From Pseudanabaena sp. SR411 (GTDB lineage: Bacteria > Cyanobacteriota > Cyanobacteriia > Pseudanabaenales > Pseudanabaenaceae): DNA of 37,164 nucleotides. The notes under the pieces are model-generated. The model saw only the letters and a list, made by a program, of their open reading frames with translations. It did no database searches and was not told the origin of the DNA. A program made the position numbers and the translations under genes. Where the stretch lies: contig NZ_NDHW01000042.1 of assembly GCF_002251945.1 (NCBI RefSeq), forward strand, positions 112 to 37,275. The letters are read 5' to 3'. This document shows, piece after piece, positions 34,477-37,164 of this stretch; the first letter of the stretch is position 1; each line of letters opens with the position of its first letter.

Positions 34477-34529
34477 AAAACCTGAAGCGAGTGGCGGCGC
34501 TTCGCGCCGCTACTCGCTTCTTGGGTTTT
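34477..34529. repeat. Family D hairpin element
   Basis: AAAACCTGAAGCGAGTGGCG plus GCGC pairs with GCGCCGCTACTCGCTTCTTG plus GGTTTT around loop TTC. The right flank TTTGTCCTAATGCAAGTGAC and then TACAGCTATAT is the inverted left flank of the 23237-23364 element. Confidence 0.65.
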
Positions 34530-34630
34530 GATTTGTCCTAATGCAAGTGACTACAGCTATATATCAAGAAGTAATTAAAGACTTTCTAAACAAGACTTTT
34601 AGAAAAAATCTCAAGTGAAGTAAAAAAAAT

Positions 34631-35761
34631 ATGAAAATATGTATTATCACATCTAATGTTAGGCTAGGAGATGGGCAAGCAAGGGTAAACTACGAAATTG
34701 TTAAAGCTGCTATCCAGAGAAAATATAACGTTACATTAGTTGTTAGGCAAGCTGCACCTGAACTAAAAGATAATGAACTAATTAAATGTATTTACTTCCC
34801 TTTAAAGAATATCCCAACTGAATTATTGCGGGGAATCTTATTTACTCGTTTAAGTGACAATTGGTTGATGAAACATGCTCATGAATTCGATATTGTCATG
34901 TCTTGTGGAGCCGTAACTTCTAGGGAAACTGATACAAATGTTGTCCATTTTGTCCATAGTGCATGGTTGAATTCTCCATTTCATACAGCACGAATGAGTA
35001 AAAACTTGTATGGAGTTTATCAGTGGCTTTATACATCAATTAATGTCTTCTTGGAGAAACAAGCTTTTCAAAAATCAAAAATCTTGGTAGCAGTATCAGA
35101 AACTATAAAACAGGAATTGATTAACATTGGGATCAATGAAAATAAGATTAAAGTTGTTCTGAATGGGGTTGATATAGATGAATTTAAACCTATCTTTCAA
35201 GAACGTAATCAATTTGGGCTGCCAGAAAATGTCGATCTGGCTCTATTCGTTGGCGAGTTTAAGACAAATCGTAAAAACTTAGATACTGTTTTGAAGGCTT
35301 TAGTGAATGTTCCGAGCTTGCATCTAGCCGTGGTGGGAAGTATCGAAGATAGTCCCTATCCACAATTAGCTAAACAGTTGGAGTTGGAGGAGAGGGTTCA
35401 CTTTTTGGGATATCGATCTGATATTGCCAAAATTATGCAAGCTGTTGATTTTTTTGTGTTTCCATCACGCTATGAGCCATTTGGGATGGTAGTTAGTGAA
35501 GCTATGGCATCTGGGTTGCCTGTAATTACTACGGCAGTTTCGGGAGTTGCCGCAATCATCACACCTGAATGTGGGATCGTTTTGCCTGATTCAGAAGATA
35601 TTTTGGCTTTGACTAATGCGATGCTCCGTCTAACCAATAATTTTGAGCTGAGAAAGCAAATGGGTCAGGTAGCAAGAGCGATCGCCGAACAACATAGTTG
35701 GACAAGTAAAGCTACAACTTATCTCGATCTATTTGAAAGCTTTGCCAATACCAAGGTTTAA
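34631..35761 (+). CDS. Glycosyltransferase family 4 (GT-B)
   Basis: 376 aa with a Rossmann-like N-terminal domain (MKICIITSNVRLGDGQARVN) and a C-terminal GT4 domain: NGVDIDEFKP (about 178), HFLGYRSDIAKIMQAVDFFV and PSRYEPFGMVVSEAMASGLP (E-x7-E motif region). It transfers an NDP-sugar to a growing glycan on the cytosolic side. It belongs to the polysaccharide cluster. Start chosen at the ATG following AAAAAAAAT-type leader; no strong Shine-Dalgarno. Confidence 0.82.
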   Translation: MKICIITSNVRLGDGQARVNYEIVKAAIQRKYNVTLVVRQAAPELKDNELIKCIYFPLKNIPTELLRGILFTRLSDNWLMKHAHEFDIVMSCGAVTSRETDTNVVHFVHSAWLNSPFHTARMSKNLYGVYQWLYTSINVFLEKQAFQKSKILVAVSETIKQELINIGINENKIKVVLNGVDIDEFKPIFQERNQFGLPENVDLALFVGEFKTNRKNLDTVLKALVNVPSLHLAVVGSIEDSPYPQLAKQLELEERVHFLGYRSDIAKIMQAVDFFVFPSRYEPFGMVVSEAMASGLPVITTAVSGVAAIITPECGIVLPDSEDILALTNAMLRLTNNFELRKQMGQVARAIAEQHSWTSKATTYLDLFESFANTKV

Positions 35762-35835
35762 GATAGACATGACTTGATATCATCCCTCAAAGTTTTACCA
35801 ACATCTTGTAAGAGAAAATTGTAAGAGCAAAGCAC

Positions 35836-36972
35836 ATGTCAAAAGTTCCCAAAGTTTTATGCCTGAATACTGGCGGAGAGGGGAGTCTTGATTCTAGACG
35901 ATCAAGAAGCCTTGGCTCGAAATTGCAAGCTGATGTTACTTATCATGATCTGAACCTTAAGATAGGAAAGATCGCAGCTAGTCAGGAAGTTTGGCAGATC
36001 GTTTCTGGATCTAAATGGGATTTGATCTATCAAGAAGGTTCGGGGCTTGCGGGTGGTATCAATCTGATCAGGGCAGCAAAATCTTGGCAACAGCCCTATG
36101 TGATCTCTACTGGAGATCCGATTGGTGGTTTTTTTCGGGTGACTAAGGGATTGTTGATCGGTAATATGATGGAGATCTATGAGCGATCGCTTTACAAAAA
36201 TTGCACTGCTTTTCTGGGGTGGACTCCTTATCTAACTGGGGCGGCGATTAAACTTGGGGCAAAGCGAGCGATTACCATTGAAGGAGGAGCAGACTTTGAT
36301 CTATTTCAACCCAAATCTGCTGCTGAGCGCCTTAGTTTCCGCCAAAAGTTTGGTGTTCCTGAACATCATTTAGTCTGTGGCGTGGTGGGTAGTTTGTTAT
36401 GGAATAATCGTCAATCCTACAGCTATGGCTATGAATTAATTGAAGCTTTGAAATTGGTCAAACGTGATGATATTACAGTTTTAATCGTAGGAGATGGAAG
36501 TGCAAAAGAGCGTCTTCAGTCTTTAGTTCCAGAAGCTTTGCGATCGCGGGTTATCTTTACAGGAAGATTGCCTCAAATGGAAGTTGTGGAGGCGATGAAT
36601 GTGATGAACATTGGGTTTGTGACCCAAACCCTTGATGAGTTAGGAAGTTTTCGATTGACCACGAAACTACCTGAATATCTAGCCTGTGGTGTACCTGTTG
36701 CCATGAGTCCTATTCCCGGATTTTATGATTATGCCGCTTCCGCAGGTTGGGCTTTGCCCGCATATCATCCCGCGAGTAAAGATTTTCATATGCGTTGTGC
36801 ACGATGGTTAGACAATTTACAATGGCAAGAAGTTGAGGCAAAGGCAAAAATTGCTCCAGAGGTTGCAAAAAAACATTTTGACTATGATGTCATCAGCGAT
36901 CGCTTTGCTGATTTTATGCATGAGCTACTGGAGATAGAAGGACATAAAAAACACGCTCATCTGGGGAAGTAG
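35836..36972 (+). CDS. Glycosyltransferase, GT4-like
   Basis: 378 aa GT-B protein. The N-terminal half has GGEGSLDSRRSRSLGSKL and DLIYQEGSGLAGGINLI. The C-terminal half has CGVVGSLLWNNRQ, VLIVGDGSAKERL, VIFTGRLPQMEVVEAMNVMN and KLPEYLACGVPVAMS, typical of the nucleotide-sugar-binding domain. It lies 74 nt after the other glycosyltransferase. Substrate unknown. Confidence 0.78.
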   Translation: MSKVPKVLCLNTGGEGSLDSRRSRSLGSKLQADVTYHDLNLKIGKIAASQEVWQIVSGSKWDLIYQEGSGLAGGINLIRAAKSWQQPYVISTGDPIGGFFRVTKGLLIGNMMEIYERSLYKNCTAFLGWTPYLTGAAIKLGAKRAITIEGGADFDLFQPKSAAERLSFRQKFGVPEHHLVCGVVGSLLWNNRQSYSYGYELIEALKLVKRDDITVLIVGDGSAKERLQSLVPEALRSRVIFTGRLPQMEVVEAMNVMNIGFVTQTLDELGSFRLTTKLPEYLACGVPVAMSPIPGFYDYAASAGWALPAYHPASKDFHMRCARWLDNLQWQEVEAKAKIAPEVAKKHFDYDVISDRFADFMHELLEIEGHKKHAHLGK

Positions 36973-37023
36973 GTGAAATGGCAAAATAGGAGGAAGTCAT
37001 TTTCATGAATCGACAGAGAAGCG

Positions 37024-37164
37024 ATGATCAAATTTCCGCTGACCGAATTGTTAGATGACCAAGCGTGCTATGAATGGTTATTAAAGATCCTGCATCCGCA
37101 GGGTTTGCATTGTCCAAGTGGACACGCAATACCAGCAGGACAAGCGCCGCACGATCGCCAACGT
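37024..37164 (+). CDS. Partial transposase with N-terminal zinc-ribbon (IS1595-like)
   Basis: 47 codons before the window edge. MIKFPLTELLDDQACYEWLL, then LHPQGLHCPSGHAIPAGQAP resembles the N-terminal zinc-binding region of IS1595/ISXO2-type transposases. The C-terminus is cut off by the window, so family and activity are uncertain. The upstream 50 nt may include the element's left end, but its mate is not visible. Confidence 0.6.
   Translation, partial: MIKFPLTELLDDQACYEWLLKILHPQGLHCPSGHAIPAGQAPHDRQR

Noticed and set aside
3380-34529. CRISPR array
   Set aside because: The repeats are dispersed palindromes without regular spacing or spacers, and no cas genes are present.

Overview
The window looks like chromosomal DNA of a freshwater cyanobacterium. 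The HIP1 octamer GCGATCGC recurs in and between genes, and the gene set is typical of the phylum: lrtA-type ribosome hibernation factor, PII-type argB, a CobW-family GTPase, y-type thioredoxin, QueF, a possible HLIP-like protein and a SigG-like sigma factor. Pseudanabaena or a relative is my best guess from the many large intergenic hairpins and the protein flavour; this is not proven. The odd length, and ends lying in repeated DNA (a duplicated adhesin leader at the left, an insertion-sequence transposase at the right), suggest a whole draft contig.

Layout. 1-3.6 kb: a large secreted haemagglutinin-type adhesin and the first codons of a tandem paralogue. 3.8-6 kb: tRNA-Arg(ACG), then an LCP wall-glycopolymer transferase divergent from a sugar-nucleotide pyrophosphorylase. 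6-8.9 kb: a TM-repeat channel-like protein and an ABC ATPase. 9.0-10.0 kb: a decayed IS256-type element with terminal inverted repeats. 10.2-12.4 kb: a small hypothetical gene, an anti-sigma-like ATPase plus STAS pair, and a stand-alone AbiTii-like protein. 12.6-19.6 kb: metal GTPase, thioredoxin, efp-accB, HLIP-like gene, cyclic-nucleotide-domain protein, pgi and lrtA. 19.8-21.9 kb: queF, then exbD-tonB without exbB. 22-24.7 kb: a lipoprotein and an antitoxin-toxin-NlpC/P60 operon. 25-27.2 kb: sigma factor plus a membrane protein with a SPOR-like end. 27.3-31.1 kb: small membrane and secreted proteins, argB, bacteriohaemerythrin and rpmF. 31.3-37 kb: SagB-like oxidoreductase, O-antigen ligase/polymerase-like protein and two glycosyltransferases, then a truncated transposase.

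The most unusual feature is not a gene. More than twenty near-perfect hairpins, mostly 40-63 nt with 3-nt loops, sit between genes. Many fall into families (called A to D here) that share flanking sequence while the stem itself differs completely between copies yet remains self-complementary. One copy has a natural empty site inside this window, because it interrupts one of two duplicated adhesin upstream regions. Several hairpins sit where transcription should end and may serve as terminators.

All calls come from reading the sequence and recalled family motifs; no database search was run.
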